12,527 nt of DNA from Pseudomonadota bacterium (GCA_021785795.1 JAJYEK010000099.1:1-12527), one strand, 5' to 3'. Positions 1-7,416 are shown, numbered from the stretch's first letter. Notes: generated by a model from the sequence alone, not told the origin. Translations and numbers: made by a program.

Positions 1-2
1 GG

Positions 3-113
3 GTATTTGAAGACATGCTGGCCGGGGTGCCCTCGCTTGCCGTGATCGAGGACCGCGCCGATCGCGTAAATGGTTACTTTCGCCGGATTAGCCTAAAACG
101 GCTGCCCGACTGA
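3..113 (+). CDS. C-terminal end of an unrecognised protein (partial)
   Basis: An open frame enters from the left edge and stops at TGA 111-113, giving 36 residues that begin VFEDMLAGVPSLAVIEDRAD and end in a basic stretch around FRRISLKRLPD. It is the only one of the three forward frames open to this point without an early stop, and codon choice is GC-rich like its neighbours. No domain or motif can be recognised from so short a tail. The stop lies immediately before (overlapping by one or two bases) the first of two palindromes placed upstream of the sigma-54 promoter at 223, so the downstream gene is controlled separately from this one. Confidence 0.5.
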   Translation, partial: VFEDMLAGVPSLAVIEDRADRVNGYFRRISLKRLPD

Positions 114-124
114 CGCGGAGCGTC
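112..124. promoter_or_regulatory. Putative activator-binding palindrome, distal copy
   Basis: GACGCGGAGCGTC is a 5-3-5 perfect inverted repeat centred at 118. A second copy of the pattern GACGC-NNN-GCGTC is centred at 142. Both lie 80-110 bp upstream of the -24 element at 223, where enhancer-binding proteins of the NtrC class normally bind. The sequence differs from the palindromes near 7400 and 8480, so the binding protein may be another activator. Function is inferred from position and symmetry. Confidence 0.45.
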
Positions 125-135
125 CGTCCGGCAGC

Positions 136-148
136 GACGCTCAGCGTC
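136..148. promoter_or_regulatory. Putative activator-binding palindrome, proximal copy
   Basis: GACGCTCAGCGTC is a 13-bp inverted repeat (GACGCT-C-AGCGTC, perfect) centred at 142, 24 bp from the centre of the related palindrome at 112-124 and about 82 bp upstream of the GG of the -24 element. The paired, helically spaced arrangement is typical of upstream activating sites for sigma-54 activators. Assignment is inferred. Confidence 0.5.
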
Positions 149-222
149 ACTTCGCCGATCGCCACTACGCAACTTCCTGTTTTTCCAGTGTTTTTAACGG
201 CCCTCGCGACCATATGCCAGGC

Positions 223-238
223 TGGCACGACCCTTGCT
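223..238 (+). promoter_or_regulatory. Sigma-54 (-24/-12) promoter of the 78-residue gene
   Basis: TGGCACG-ACCC-TTGCT matches the RpoN consensus TGGCACG-N4-TTGCW at every defined position, with GG (224-225) and GC (236-237) separated by exactly ten bases. Transcription would begin near 248-249, leaving a leader of about 36 bases before the ATG at 285. The promoter overlaps the first possible ATG of the frame at 234, which excludes that codon as the start. Confidence 0.88.
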
Positions 239-284
239 TTGTTTGTCATCAGAAGAAAGACAGGCGTTGCAGAGGGAGGCCGAC

Positions 285-521
285 ATGTTGAGCTTCGTGA
301 TTACTTTGGTAAACAGCTATGAACAACGTTTCGGGACGCGCCCGAACGTGGTCTACATGAACGAAGCCCACTATGAATACCTGCGAGAGGAAATGCCGGG
401 CATCAACGCCCACGACGACGTGGTCGCGCTGCTTGGCATCGACATCTCCTTGTCAAACGATACGCTAAGCCCGCATGTCGCGACCGCGGCCTTTGCTGAA
501 CGCCACATTCTGGTGAGCTGA
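285..521 (+). CDS. Small sigma-54-controlled protein of unknown function (78 aa)
   Basis: This encodes a 78-residue acidic, soluble-looking protein with no signal peptide, membrane span or cysteine. I do not recognise the family with certainty. Visible segments are an N-terminal helix-like stretch (LVNSYEQRFGTRP, residues 8-20), a PNVVYMNEAHYEYL segment (20-33) and GIDISLSNDTLSPHVA near 51-66. The ATG at 285 is chosen because GGGAGG at 274-279 sits five bases upstream and because the earlier ATG at 234 lies inside the promoter. It is a single-gene unit: a near-perfect sigma-54 promoter with two upstream palindromes lies before it and a hairpin terminator at 547-572 follows. Its control class matches the sulfur genes further along, so a role in the same physiology is possible, but no biochemical role can be read from the sequence. 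Confidence 0.82.
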   Translation: MLSFVITLVNSYEQRFGTRPNVVYMNEAHYEYLREEMPGINAHDDVVALLGIDISLSNDTLSPHVATAAFAERHILVS

Positions 522-546
522 ACAGGGCTTTACGGGGGTGTACACC

Positions 547-572
547 AAAGGGCCTGCCGATGCAGGCCCTTT
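547..572 (+). terminator. Hairpin terminator after the 78-aa gene
   Basis: An 11-bp perfect stem (AAAGGGCCTGC / GCAGGCCCTTT) encloses a CGAT loop, 25 bases after the stop at 521. The downstream arm ends in TTT, followed by a mixed T-rich stretch rather than a pure U tract. An imperfect outer pairing (around 532-541 with 583-590) could extend the structure. The A/T ends of the stem would allow function in both directions. Confidence 0.75.
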
Positions 573-1163
573 GCCTGTCTGTAAACACCCGTTCCGCGGA
601 AGGCATGCCCGCCGTATCCGGAAACAAACGCCACACCGCTGACCGGGGTCGTGATGAGAAAAATGCCCTCCTTGCGGGCAGCAACGCAGGCAAGGACACC
701 CTCCCTTTCCGCGAAAAGGGGGCGTTTATCTGCGCCCATGCGCGCATGACCCGGGATGTACAGGGAACCTTCAGCGATCGGCCTGACAGCGCAACCGTTT
801 TGCGCGGGCTTTTCTGCTTGCCCTGTTCCTTCCCGGCCCACGACCGCGCGCGCAACACAATCAGTGCCGGGCCCGTAAGGCGACATCTGCCTGTTCATAC
901 GGCGGCAGGGCCCGCTTCAGGTTGCAAGATCGGGCTTCGTGCCGAAAAAGGTCAGGCTGTCCCGGCGCAAAAAGGCCGCACAGTCGATAAGCATACCCTG
1001 CCCGATTACAAGGAAGATGGGGGTTGCGGCGCCGCATGGCGCCACCTATCTGCGCAATGGCGCGCGCCCTGTACGCAGGATAATTTTGCCTTGATTGCAG
1101 GGATCAGGCGCTCGAATGGCTGGCGACGAACGGCCAGGGGGGCCGCATCCAACGGCACGCCAC
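573..1163. other. Intergenic stretch without a convincing gene
   Basis: About 590 bases separate the terminator at 572 from the end of the response-regulator gene. Frames are open on both strands here, but the encoded sequences are Arg/Ala/Gly/Pro-rich, have no recognisable domain, lack well-placed ribosome sites, and the longest forward one starts inside the terminator. Several short inverted repeats are visible: GCGCAA-CCGTT-TTGCGC at 789-805 followed by GGGCTTTTC, and GGCGCC-GCAT-GGCGCC at 1028-1043. A degraded gene or a structured RNA cannot be excluded. Confidence 0.5.
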
Positions 1164-1181
1164 TGTGCCCGTACGGGCACA
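1164..1181. terminator. 18-bp perfect palindrome at the end of the regulator gene
   Basis: TGTGCCCGTACGGGCACA is a perfect palindrome that begins one base after the minus-strand stop codon (1183-1185). Folded, it gives a GC-rich stem at the end of the three-gene regulatory transcript. No U tract follows on the minus strand, so it is either a weak terminator or mRNA-stabilising hairpin, or a protein-binding site. Position favours the first. Confidence 0.45.
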
Positions 1182-1182
1182 A

Positions 1183-2532
1183 TCAGGAACGCTGATCGCG
1201 GATGCGACGCCAGACGGTGTTCTTCCCAACCTGCAGAATCTCGGCCGCCTTCACCTGGTTACCCTGGGTGCATTCCAGTACATAGGAAAAATAATGTCGC
1301 TCGAGATCGGCCAGGCTCATAAGCCTCGGCAGATGCCGAAACACACCCGCATCCACCCCGTAGACGGCGGCATCCAGCTGAATATCATCGCCATGCAGCA
1401 CATCGGTCCTTGCCGCAAGGGTGATACTGCGTTCGATCACGTTGCGCAGTTCACGCACGTTGCCAGGCCATTGGCCGGCACTCAATTTGCGCGCCGCCTC
1501 GGCCGTCAGGCGCAAGACTGGACGGCCGGTCTTGGCGCAGAACTGTTCGATGAAATAAGCGGCCAGCCGCGGAATGTCCTCGCGCCGGTTGCGCAAGGGC
1601 GGCACCATCAACGGCAGGACATTGAGACGGAAGTAGAGATCGTCGCGAAACGTGCCGTTACGCACAAGGACGCTTAGATCGTGATGCGTGGCGGCGATAA
1701 TGCGCACATCGACTTTGTGATTGGCATTGGCACCCACCGGCCTGATTTCCTGCTCCTGAAGGACACGCAGAAGCCGTACCTGAAGGGCAGGCGAAATGTC
1801 GCCTATTTCATCCAGAAACAGCGTCCCGCCATGGGCCTCGTCGAATAATCCCCGCCGGGTGCGGTCGGCGCCCGTGAATGCACCCTGTACGTGACCGAAC
1901 AATTCGCTTTCGAGGAGATTTTCGGGCATCGCCGCGCAATTGACGGCCACGAACGCCTGCGCATGGCGGTTGCTGTGATCGTGAATGGTCCGCGCCACCA
2001 GCTCCTTGCCCGTGCCGGATTCGCCCTGCACCAGGACGGGCAGATCGGACACGGCTACGCGGTCAAGAGAGTCAAACAGCGCTTTAAGGCCCGTTTCGGC
2101 CCCGATCACACCAAAGTCCCGGTCGGCACAAAGACGCGACCGCAGATTCTGCACCTCACGTTTCAGCTGCCGGCGCTCGAGGATGCCCGCGATGCGCAGC
2201 AACAGCTCCTGGGTTTCGACTGGCTTCATCAGATAGTCATCGACCCCTATGCGCATGGCCTCGACCGCCGAGGGTACGCTTGCATAGGCCGTGATGATGA
2301 GGACACCGATGTTTTTCTGCAGCTCCCGCACACCCTGCGCGACCCTCAAGCCGCCATCGGTGTCGCTCATCCTGAGATCCGTAATGACCATATCGAAACT
2401 GCGCTGCGCCGCCTGGCTTAGCGCCGCCTCCGCGGAATCCGCAGTGGCCACCACGTAGCCGGCACGCTGCAACGTCCGCGAAAGAATCTTCAGCAAGGGC
2501 CGCTCATCATCCACCAGGAGGATGTCAGTCAC
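1183..2532 (-). CDS. Sigma-54-dependent response regulator, NtrC class (449 aa)
   Basis: The protein has the full three-part structure of the NtrC family. A receiver domain spans about residues 1-120 (acidic pair D8/D9, phosphoacceptor D52 in ITDLRM, T81, K103 in MKP). An AAA+ domain follows at about 140-375, with Walker A GESGTGKE (170-177), the sigma-54-contacting GAFTGA loop (217-222) and Walker B FLDEIGD (239-245). A Fis-type helix-turn-helix lies at the C-terminus ([20 protein letters not shown]). It should oligomerise on phosphorylation and use ATP to open sigma-54 promoters. The start is taken as GTG 2532, which overlaps the kinase stop by eight bases and has GGGAG upstream; an upstream ATG at 2589 would add an unrelated tail inside the kinase gene. 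Three sigma-54 promoters occur in the window (223, 7346, 8553), making this the likely activator of at least the two that share palindromes. Acidithiobacillus has comparable sigma-54 two-component systems for sulfur genes. Confidence 0.95.
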   Translation of the reverse strand: MTDILLVDDERPLLKILSRTLQRAGYVVATADSAEAALSQAAQRSFDMVITDLRMSDTDGGLRVAQGVRELQKNIGVLIITAYASVPSAVEAMRIGVDDYLMKPVETQELLLRIAGILERRQLKREVQNLRSRLCADRDFGVIGAETGLKALFDSLDRVAVSDLPVLVQGESGTGKELVARTIHDHSNRHAQAFVAVNCAAMPENLLESELFGHVQGAFTGADRTRRGLFDEAHGGTLFLDEIGDISPALQVRLLRVLQEQEIRPVGANANHKVDVRIIAATHHDLSVLVRNGTFRDDLYFRLNVLPLMVPPLRNRREDIPRLAAYFIEQFCAKTGRPVLRLTAEAARKLSAGQWPGNVRELRNVIERSITLAARTDVLHGDDIQLDAAVYGVDAGVFRHLPRLMSLADLERHYFSYVLECTQGNQVKAAEILQVGKNTVWRRIRDQRS

Positions 2533-3889
2533 GGCTTTTCTCCCGTGACAGGGCGAATACGACCTCCGTGCCGTCCGGCGTATTGGCAATCGTTACCCAG
2601 CCACCATGGGCGTTGGCGATGCGCCGGACGAGCGCAAGCCCAAGCCCCGTGCCCTCGTTCTTGGTTGTATGAAACGGCACAAAGAACCGCTCCGGGTTCC
2701 CTTGAAACCCTGTTCCTGTATCCACCACCCTAATATAGACCCAATTCTCGTCTGCGGCGGTGGCGATAGTGATATGGCCATGGTTAGTCATCGCCTCGGC
2801 GCCATTGAGTATAAGATTCCAGATCACTTGCCGTATCTGGTCTGCATCAAATGACGCCGCCCCCAGATCATCCGGCAGCGCCAGGGTGAATACATGATTG
2901 TGCTCGCGATTTAGGGTCTGATCGTACATCTCCACAACCTGGCGGATCAGTTCATTCAGGTCGCCCTCTTCGCGAACAGTGTCCGCGGGCCGCGTCCACT
3001 TGAGAAAGTTCTGCAAAACGGCGTTCAGCCTTCGCGATTCATCGCGCACGATGGCGGCAAATTCCTGCCGCTCGGCGTCTGAAGCAGACTTGTCATCGAC
3101 GATGAGCTCGACGCCGCTGACTATGCTGGCCAGAGGATTGCGGATCTCGTGCACGATCACCGAGGCCGTCTCCGCCAGGCAGGCGAGACGTTCCGATTCC
3201 GCCTGCTTGCGCCGCTCCGCATCCATCTGCTGAGTGGCGCGGGCAAGCCGCTCCAGCATGGCATTGAACGCCTCGCTTAGAACGCCCACCTCGTTGTGGC
3301 GGCGCACGCGCACCCGCTGGCGTGCGTTATCACCGATACGCACCTCGTCGACATCGCGCATGAGGCCCTGCAGGTCGTCAGTGAGATTGCGCGAAAGAAG
3401 CCAGCCGGCGCAGCCACCGATCAGGGCGGCAACCAAGGTGAACAGCAGACCATAATTACGCGCCGCGGCGATCTGCCGCAAGGCGCGTGCCTGCGACAGG
3501 CTGAGAGTCACCTCGCCCACGGGATAATGGCTGACGCGGATGATCTGGCGCACGGTGAGCCAGCGCGCCATGCTGTCGGCGGGCCCGCTGCTGCCAAGGA
3601 CGACGCGCTCCATGTTGGCGATACGGATACGGCGCACACCCGAACGGTGCACGGCATAGCGAATAATCGCGTTTATGGTGCCAAGATTCTCCGTCAGTAC
3701 GGCATCGCGCGCGGCGATGGCGACGGTCCGCGCAAGCGTCTGGCTGTCGCGGTGGAGCAGCTTGTCCATGGCCTGCTGCTGACTTCTGACCACGGCCGCT
3801 ACCAGCGCAAGCATGAGGACCACGTGCACGAGCGTGATCGATGCGACCACTTTGAACCGGAAGGTCTGGTAATAGCGCAAAGGGGCCAT
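2525..3889 (-). CDS. Membrane sensor histidine kinase (454 aa)
   Basis: This is an inner-membrane kinase of the NtrB-like group that partners NtrC-type regulators. Membrane spans lie at about residues 14-34 and 147-166, enclosing a periplasmic sensor region of roughly 110 residues with no recognised fold name. A HAMP-like linker (about 167-220) and a charged coiled coil (220-237) follow. The HisKA motif VHEIRNPL places the phosphorylated histidine at 247. The ATPase domain shows an N box (NLILNGAEAM, 358-367), G1 DTGTGF (390-395), F box FFVPFHTTK (402-410) and G2 GTGLGLAL (413-420), so it appears active. The ATG at 3889 begins two bases after the stop of the PhnD-like gene, and the end overlaps the regulator start, so the three are translationally linked. 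Longer in-frame extensions upstream run through the PhnD-like gene and are not used. The ligand is unknown; the adjacent binding protein probably presents it. Confidence 0.94.
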   Translation of the reverse strand: MAPLRYYQTFRFKVVASITLVHVVLMLALVAAVVRSQQQAMDKLLHRDSQTLARTVAIAARDAVLTENLGTINAIIRYAVHRSGVRRIRIANMERVVLGSSGPADSMARWLTVRQIIRVSHYPVGEVTLSLSQARALRQIAAARNYGLLFTLVAALIGGCAGWLLSRNLTDDLQGLMRDVDEVRIGDNARQRVRVRRHNEVGVLSEAFNAMLERLARATQQMDAERRKQAESERLACLAETASVIVHEIRNPLASIVSGVELIVDDKSASDAERQEFAAIVRDESRRLNAVLQNFLKWTRPADTVREEGDLNELIRQVVEMYDQTLNREHNHVFTLALPDDLGAASFDADQIRQVIWNLILNGAEAMTNHGHITIATAADENWVYIRVVDTGTGFQGNPERFFVPFHTTKNEGTGLGLALVRRIANAHGGWVTIANTPDGTEVVFALSREKSRD

Positions 3890-3891
3890 GG

Positions 3892-4785
3892 TTACGATCC
3901 CGCCCCGGCGGGTACGGCTGACCGGTGGACAAAGTGCGGGATGCGCGCGTACGTGCCCGGGCGCACGGCGACAAACCCGTCTGGCATATGCAGGCGGTTT
4001 AGTACGCGGCGGCCGCCAGGGCTCTTTTCGAGGCCGGTCAGCGCCCGGCGAATGGCGTGCGTCACGGCGGGGGCAAGCGTCCGGCGCACGGCGATTGGCA
4101 TCTCGGGCCCTGCCGGGGTGTGCGCAACCACGCGAATTTGCGCGCGTACAGAACGCGGCTCCTGGTCCAGCGACCACGGCCAGGTCCCACCGATATCCGC
4201 CAGTCCGCGGGCTACGGCGAGAATCACGGAATCCTGATTACGCAGGTAAAGCGGCCGCATGAGGGCACGCACGATCACGCCCCGTCGACGCAGGTATTCC
4301 TTGACCATGAGCGTGGCGGCCAGGGCCCGCCGGTCGGGAAAGGCGATCGTGCGACCGGCAAGGGCGGCCGGCGTCAGTGCGCGGATCGCACTGCCCCGGC
4401 GGACGATGATGATACCGACGAACGGCAGACCCTTGATGCGGACCAGCGCACGATAGCCATGGATGTTCTGATACAGGTAGGGGTTTAGAAAGATGATGTC
4501 GTAGCGCCCGGCGTTGGCGCGCGCCATGAACCGTTCGAAATCCGGGGCCGTGGCAAAGATCACCGGTCGGTGCAGTACACGGGTCAGGTATGCGCAAAGC
4601 GGTATGAACATATGCGCAAGGGATACCGGATTTTGGAGTGGCAATACGCCAAAGCGCAAGGGCCGGGGAGCGGCGGCCACGCTGCCCGCCAGCGCCCACC
4701 CTACCAACCCCGCGCCACAGAGGCGCGCCAACACCGACTGTCTTCCCGCACTACGCCGGACCAGGTTGGTGACGCCCCCATTCAT
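3892..4785 (-). CDS. PhnD-like periplasmic substrate-binding protein (297 aa)
   Basis: An exported binding protein of the phosphonate/phosphite/phosphate ABC family (PhnD type). The N-terminus has several arginines, a hydrophobic core around residues 23-37 (GAGLVGWALAGSVAA) and a probable cleavage site near AAA-PRPLRFG. Family signatures follow: RFGVLPLQNP (about 43-52), a block ending YDIIFLNPYLYQ (about 94-105), a repeat of the VGIIIVRRGS type, and TIAFPD plus DIGGTWPWS in the second lobe. No permease or ATPase gene is nearby. Instead the stop lies two bases before the histidine kinase ATG, which indicates a sensing role: the liganded protein would contact the kinase's periplasmic domain. 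Such PhnD-kinase pairs are known in other bacteria. The ligand need not be a phosphonate; in this setting a sulfur oxyanion is a reasonable guess. The start at 4785 has only a weak ribosome site (GGCGG/GGTGG), so the start is less certain than the gene. Confidence 0.88.
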   Translation of the reverse strand: MNGGVTNLVRRSAGRQSVLARLCGAGLVGWALAGSVAAAPRPLRFGVLPLQNPVSLAHMFIPLCAYLTRVLHRPVIFATAPDFERFMARANAGRYDIIFLNPYLYQNIHGYRALVRIKGLPFVGIIIVRRGSAIRALTPAALAGRTIAFPDRRALAATLMVKEYLRRRGVIVRALMRPLYLRNQDSVILAVARGLADIGGTWPWSLDQEPRSVRAQIRVVAHTPAGPEMPIAVRRTLAPAVTHAIRRALTGLEKSPGGRRVLNRLHMPDGFVAVRPGTYARIPHFVHRSAVPAGAGS

Positions 4786-4846
4786 TTTCGTGCCACCGCC
4801 GTCTGCATAAGAGGTTCACTGCGTCCGCATGAACCATGTGCCTTAT

Positions 4847-4869
4847 AAAAAAAGGGGGGCTCGCCCCCC
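4847..4869 (-). terminator. Rho-independent terminator of the porin transcript
   Basis: On the minus strand a GGGGGG arm, a CGAG loop and a CCCCCC arm are followed directly by seven Ts, 34 bases after the porin stop codon. This is the clearest intrinsic terminator in the window. It separates the rhodanese/porin genes from the sensor genes that follow in the same direction, so the PhnD-kinase-regulator unit needs its own promoter between about 4786 and 4846. Confidence 0.92.
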
Positions 4870-4903
4870 GCAACACAGCTTCTCAGGAGGATTCCCGTCC
4901 GAC

Positions 4904-6208
4904 TCAATGAAGCAGGCGCGCCCCAAACGGCAGGCTGACCATGACACTGATAGCATTGTCCGTCGGCGCCCCGGTGTTGTTGTAGCTGGTACGGTCCCAT
5001 TCGATGTAATAACGGGTCCCTTTGTTCGCCAAGTAGACGCCGATCAGGCTTTCCTGATCAAGACTCGTTGTGACTCCCGCCGCTCCCACATAATGAGGCG
5101 CAAATACCGGGCCATTCGCGGCGCCGGCGACTGGTTCTACGTTTTCAGAATTATATGTGCTATACCGGAAAACCGCCATGACATGCTTTATTGGGCGCAC
5201 GCCGGCTGCGGCAAACCAGCCGCGCGCGGTACCGGCGCCGCCTACGCCTGGCTGCTGGGTGTTCCTGGCATGCTGATATTCGTACCAGATCCAGAACGGA
5301 TCGGTTATGTAATTGCCGTAACGCAGGTCAATTGCGAATTTTTGTTGCTGGTAGCTTGCGAGGGGCAGCGCGGCCGGCGTCAGGGCTCCGTCGGGCCCGA
5401 TGACCTGCCGGCCGTTTTCGTAACCGATCGCCAGCCCCAACGGACCATAATCGGCGCCAACATGGGCGAGCAGCTGATCGGGGTGTTTCATGCTGCTTTC
5501 GAGCTCCGAGACCCCGGTCCCGTTAAAGAGGCCGAGCGCATAATTGAAGGATGCGGGTCCGCGCCCGAAGGCATCAAAAGCCATCAGGCCGAGCTCGCCT
5601 CCCGCATTGAAGAGGCCCGGTCCGGGACCGGCGATGCCGTTTGGGGCGGGCGTGGCGGCGAATTCGTTGTAGCTTATGTTGTACGTCGCCGGGGAGTAGT
5701 TGATCCAGGGGAGAACCGGGGCTGCGGTGATGCCCTCTTCGGCAAACGGCACGAGCATCTGCCCGAGCTGGAAATGCACACCGGGGACATAGTTCAGGGT
5801 CACTGACGCGTCGAGGACATGGGCATGACCGATGATGCCGCTATTGGGGTCGGCCGGGTTATCGGCAAACTCCGCCAGAAAATAGTAATCGATGTCGGGG
5901 CCGAGCGAACCGCGGATACCCGGGCGTACGCGATAGAACTTGAACGCGGCGTTGCCGGTCACGGTGGCTTTCGACGTGTTGGCGGAATCACCCTGAATGT
6001 ACGAATAACCCGGCTGAATGACCCCAAAGAGCATCATCGTCGGGGCTTGCTGAGGCTTTTCGGTCCCATACAGCATGGTCCATGGCGCCATCGGTTTTTC
6101 GGTCATGGACGGCAGCAGACCGGCGGCGGCCGCGACCGATGTCCCAAGCAGTGCGCCCGCGCCCACCACGCGCGCCCATGCTGAACGTTTTCTGGCTGGC
6201 TTTTTCAT
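4904..6208 (-). CDS. Outer-membrane porin, OprO/OprP-like (434 aa)
   Basis: A beta-barrel porin. A signal peptide is visible at residues 1 to about 29 (MKKPARKR basic start, then RVVGAGALLGTSVAAAAG). The mature protein has alternating, aromatic- and glycine-rich strands with no long hydrophobic helix: for example FKFYRVRPGIRGSLG, IDYYFLAEFADN, FQLGQMLVPFAEEG, WIWYEYQHA and TRYYIEWDRTSYNN. The pattern RPGIRGSL with LGQMLVPF resembles phosphate-selective porins O and P. A length of about 430 residues fits that family, although the chain ends in LLH rather than the usual terminal aromatic residue. The ATG at 6208 is preceded by GGAGGAG. It lies 168 bases after the periplasmic rhodanese gene on the same strand and has its own strong terminator. 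Given the neighbours, an anionic sulfur substrate such as thiosulfate or tetrathionate is a plausible solute; this is inference. Confidence 0.85.
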   Translation of the reverse strand: MKKPARKRSAWARVVGAGALLGTSVAAAAGLLPSMTEKPMAPWTMLYGTEKPQQAPTMMLFGVIQPGYSYIQGDSANTSKATVTGNAAFKFYRVRPGIRGSLGPDIDYYFLAEFADNPADPNSGIIGHAHVLDASVTLNYVPGVHFQLGQMLVPFAEEGITAAPVLPWINYSPATYNISYNEFAATPAPNGIAGPGPGLFNAGGELGLMAFDAFGRGPASFNYALGLFNGTGVSELESSMKHPDQLLAHVGADYGPLGLAIGYENGRQVIGPDGALTPAALPLASYQQQKFAIDLRYGNYITDPFWIWYEYQHARNTQQPGVGGAGTARGWFAAAGVRPIKHVMAVFRYSTYNSENVEPVAGAANGPVFAPHYVGAAGVTTSLDQESLIGVYLANKGTRYYIEWDRTSYNNTGAPTDNAISVMVSLPFGARLLH

Positions 6209-6336
6209 GACACTCCTCCGCAAAGATTCTTGTTATAGGGTTGTGTTGTCATAAGATTCGGCGCGGCGCGCCCGGCCTTGTCGGGCCTGTGCGTATTCCG
6301 GGTGATGCCCGGTGCCTGACGGATGCCATTGCGCGA

Positions 6337-6352
6337 CGTCGGGCGTCCGACG
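6337..6352. other. Hairpin between rhodanese and porin genes
   Basis: CGTCGG-GCGT-CCGACG forms a perfect 6-bp stem about 25 bases after the rhodanese stop. A second short hairpin (GCCCG / CGGGC) lies near 6270-6286. Neither has a U tract. They could attenuate or process the transcript between the rhodanese and porin genes rather than end it; no convincing separate promoter for the porin gene was found. Confidence 0.35.
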
Positions 6353-6376
6353 GGCTGATCATGTGGCGGCCCGGCC

Positions 6377-7285
6377 TTATTTCACGAAGCCGACGGCAAC
6401 CGGATCGGTTCGGTGGTAGGCCCACTGCGTCATGGAGCCGTCATAGAGCCGGACATTGCGATAGCCCAGCACCTGCGTGGCGACAAACCAGCCGATGCTC
6501 GCCCAGTGGCCGGTATTGCAATAGGTCACGATGGGCGCATCGGGATTGGCTGGAAGATGGGCCACGCGGGCCAGCGCCTCGAGTCGTGCCTTGGGCAGCA
6601 AGCCGCCGTTTTGGTTGACCATCCAGGTCACCGGATAGGGGACGGCGCCCGGAATGTGCCCGTAGCGGGCTACGAATGGCGCCTTGGTTAGACCGACTAT
6701 CTGGTGCATCGGCCGGTTGTCCATCAGCACCACGTGACGATGGAGATCGGCGCGCACCTGCACGAGGCTTGCCCGGATACGCGGCTGAAAGCGGGCTACC
6801 AGATTACCCGTCATGTGGCGCGGCGTGGTCGTCATGGCGCCGCCGGCTTTTTTCCAGCCCTCGATGCCGCCGCGCAGGATCGCGTCCTGCTTGTGACCCA
6901 GCACCTTCAGAGTCCAGAATGCCCGCGTCTCGGCGCCGAGCCCAAGGCCCATGGGCGTGCGGATATTGGTGTAGATGACCACCTGCGAATCATTGCTGAC
7001 GCCAACCGAGCGCAGATAATCCTGGATGACCGGGATGGGCGGCAACATACGGTTGACGTGGCGAACCATGCGGCGCCAATGAAAATAGGGGGCCGAAACG
7101 GCGCCGGGAATGTGCCCCGCGGCGTAGGCTTTCGGCGAGCGCAGATCGAGGACCACCAGACGGGGATCGTGCCGATGGGCATACAGCCATTGCGGCGTCA
7201 CCCGCGGACCCGGCAGCGCCGCCCACGCCGCGCTTGATGCCAGCGCCGCGCACATCGCCACACCTACTCGCCAGTTCATTGCCAT
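6377..7285 (-). CDS. Exported tandem-domain rhodanese / sulfurtransferase (302 aa)
   Basis: A two-domain rhodanese of the thiosulfate/mercaptopyruvate sulfurtransferase type, moving sulfane sulfur between donors and thiol acceptors. The signal peptide runs from residue 1 to 22 (cleavage near AWA-ALPGP), so it acts in the periplasm. Domain 1 (about 25-150) keeps the fold markers VVLDLRSPKAYAAGHIPGAV and ILRGGIEGWKKAGG but has T106 (IYTNIRTP) at the active-cysteine position. Domain 2 (about 165-295) has GHIPGAV, the active loop YCNTGHW with C256, and LYDGSMTQW, so it is the catalytic one. The active-inactive division of tandem rhodaneses is usual. ATG 7285 is preceded by GAGGAGG. A sigma-54 promoter (7331-7346) lies about 46 bases upstream and two palindromic activator sites further out, the same arrangement as the YeeE operon. 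The usual R in CxxGxR is W260-A261 here. Confidence 0.93.
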   Translation of the reverse strand: MAMNWRVGVAMCAALASSAAWAALPGPRVTPQWLYAHRHDPRLVVLDLRSPKAYAAGHIPGAVSAPYFHWRRMVRHVNRMLPPIPVIQDYLRSVGVSNDSQVVIYTNIRTPMGLGLGAETRAFWTLKVLGHKQDAILRGGIEGWKKAGGAMTTTPRHMTGNLVARFQPRIRASLVQVRADLHRHVVLMDNRPMHQIVGLTKAPFVARYGHIPGAVPYPVTWMVNQNGGLLPKARLEALARVAHLPANPDAPIVTYCNTGHWASIGWFVATQVLGYRNVRLYDGSMTQWAYHRTDPVAVGFVK

Positions 7286-7330
7286 GGTGCGTCCTCCTCT
7301 GGCCGATATCGTTGTCGTTTGGGCGTTACT

Positions 7331-7346
7331 AGCAAGGGCCGGGCCA
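7331..7346 (-). promoter_or_regulatory. Sigma-54 promoter of the periplasmic rhodanese gene
   Basis: Read on the minus strand, TGGCCCG-GCCC-TTGCT matches the RpoN consensus with GG and GC ten bases apart. Transcription would start near 7320, giving a leader of about 35 bases. Two palindromic sites at 7400-7416 and 7421-7437 lie 63 and 84 bp upstream of the first G of the -24 element. Confidence 0.87.
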
Positions 7347-7399
7347 TAATGACCCGTCCTTGAAAAACAAGACTTTTTTAAAACTGGAAACATAAACAC

Positions 7400-7416
7400 A
7401 TCACCACAGTGGTGAT
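7400..7416. promoter_or_regulatory. Activator site (UAS), proximal copy for rhodanese promoter
   Basis: ATCACCACAGTGGTGAT is a perfect 8-1-8 palindrome centred at 7408. It is one of four related sites in the window (also 7421, 8461, 8482). In both promoters the better palindrome is the one nearer the -24 element. The likely ligand is the NtrC-type regulator encoded at 1183-2532, by inference. Confidence 0.8.

Noticed and set aside
234..284. Upstream ATG extending the 78-aa protein to 95 residues
   Set aside because: The codon lies within the -12 element of the sigma-54 promoter, so it would not be in the transcript; GGGAGG precedes the ATG at 285.
560..1195. Forward open frame of 211 codons in the intergenic stretch
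   Set aside because: It starts inside the terminator at 547-572, has no ribosome site, and encodes compositionally biased sequence without any domain. The reverse frames at 403-858 and 530-898 have the same faults.
4177..4178. Kinase start far upstream, adding about 96 residues before 3889
   Set aside because: The extension overlaps the PhnD-like gene in another frame and is Arg/Pro-rich; ATG 3889 directly precedes the first membrane span.
4789..4795. TGGCACG on the minus strand before the PhnD-like gene, as a -24 element
   Set aside because: The expected -12 box is TGAAT, not TTGCT, and the putative start of transcription would lie inside the coding region.
4829..5806. Long forward frame antisense to the porin gene
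   Set aside because: The opposite frame has signal peptide, beta-barrel pattern, ribosome site and terminator; this one is a GC-rich shadow. The same holds for 3296-4237 against the kinase and PhnD-like genes.
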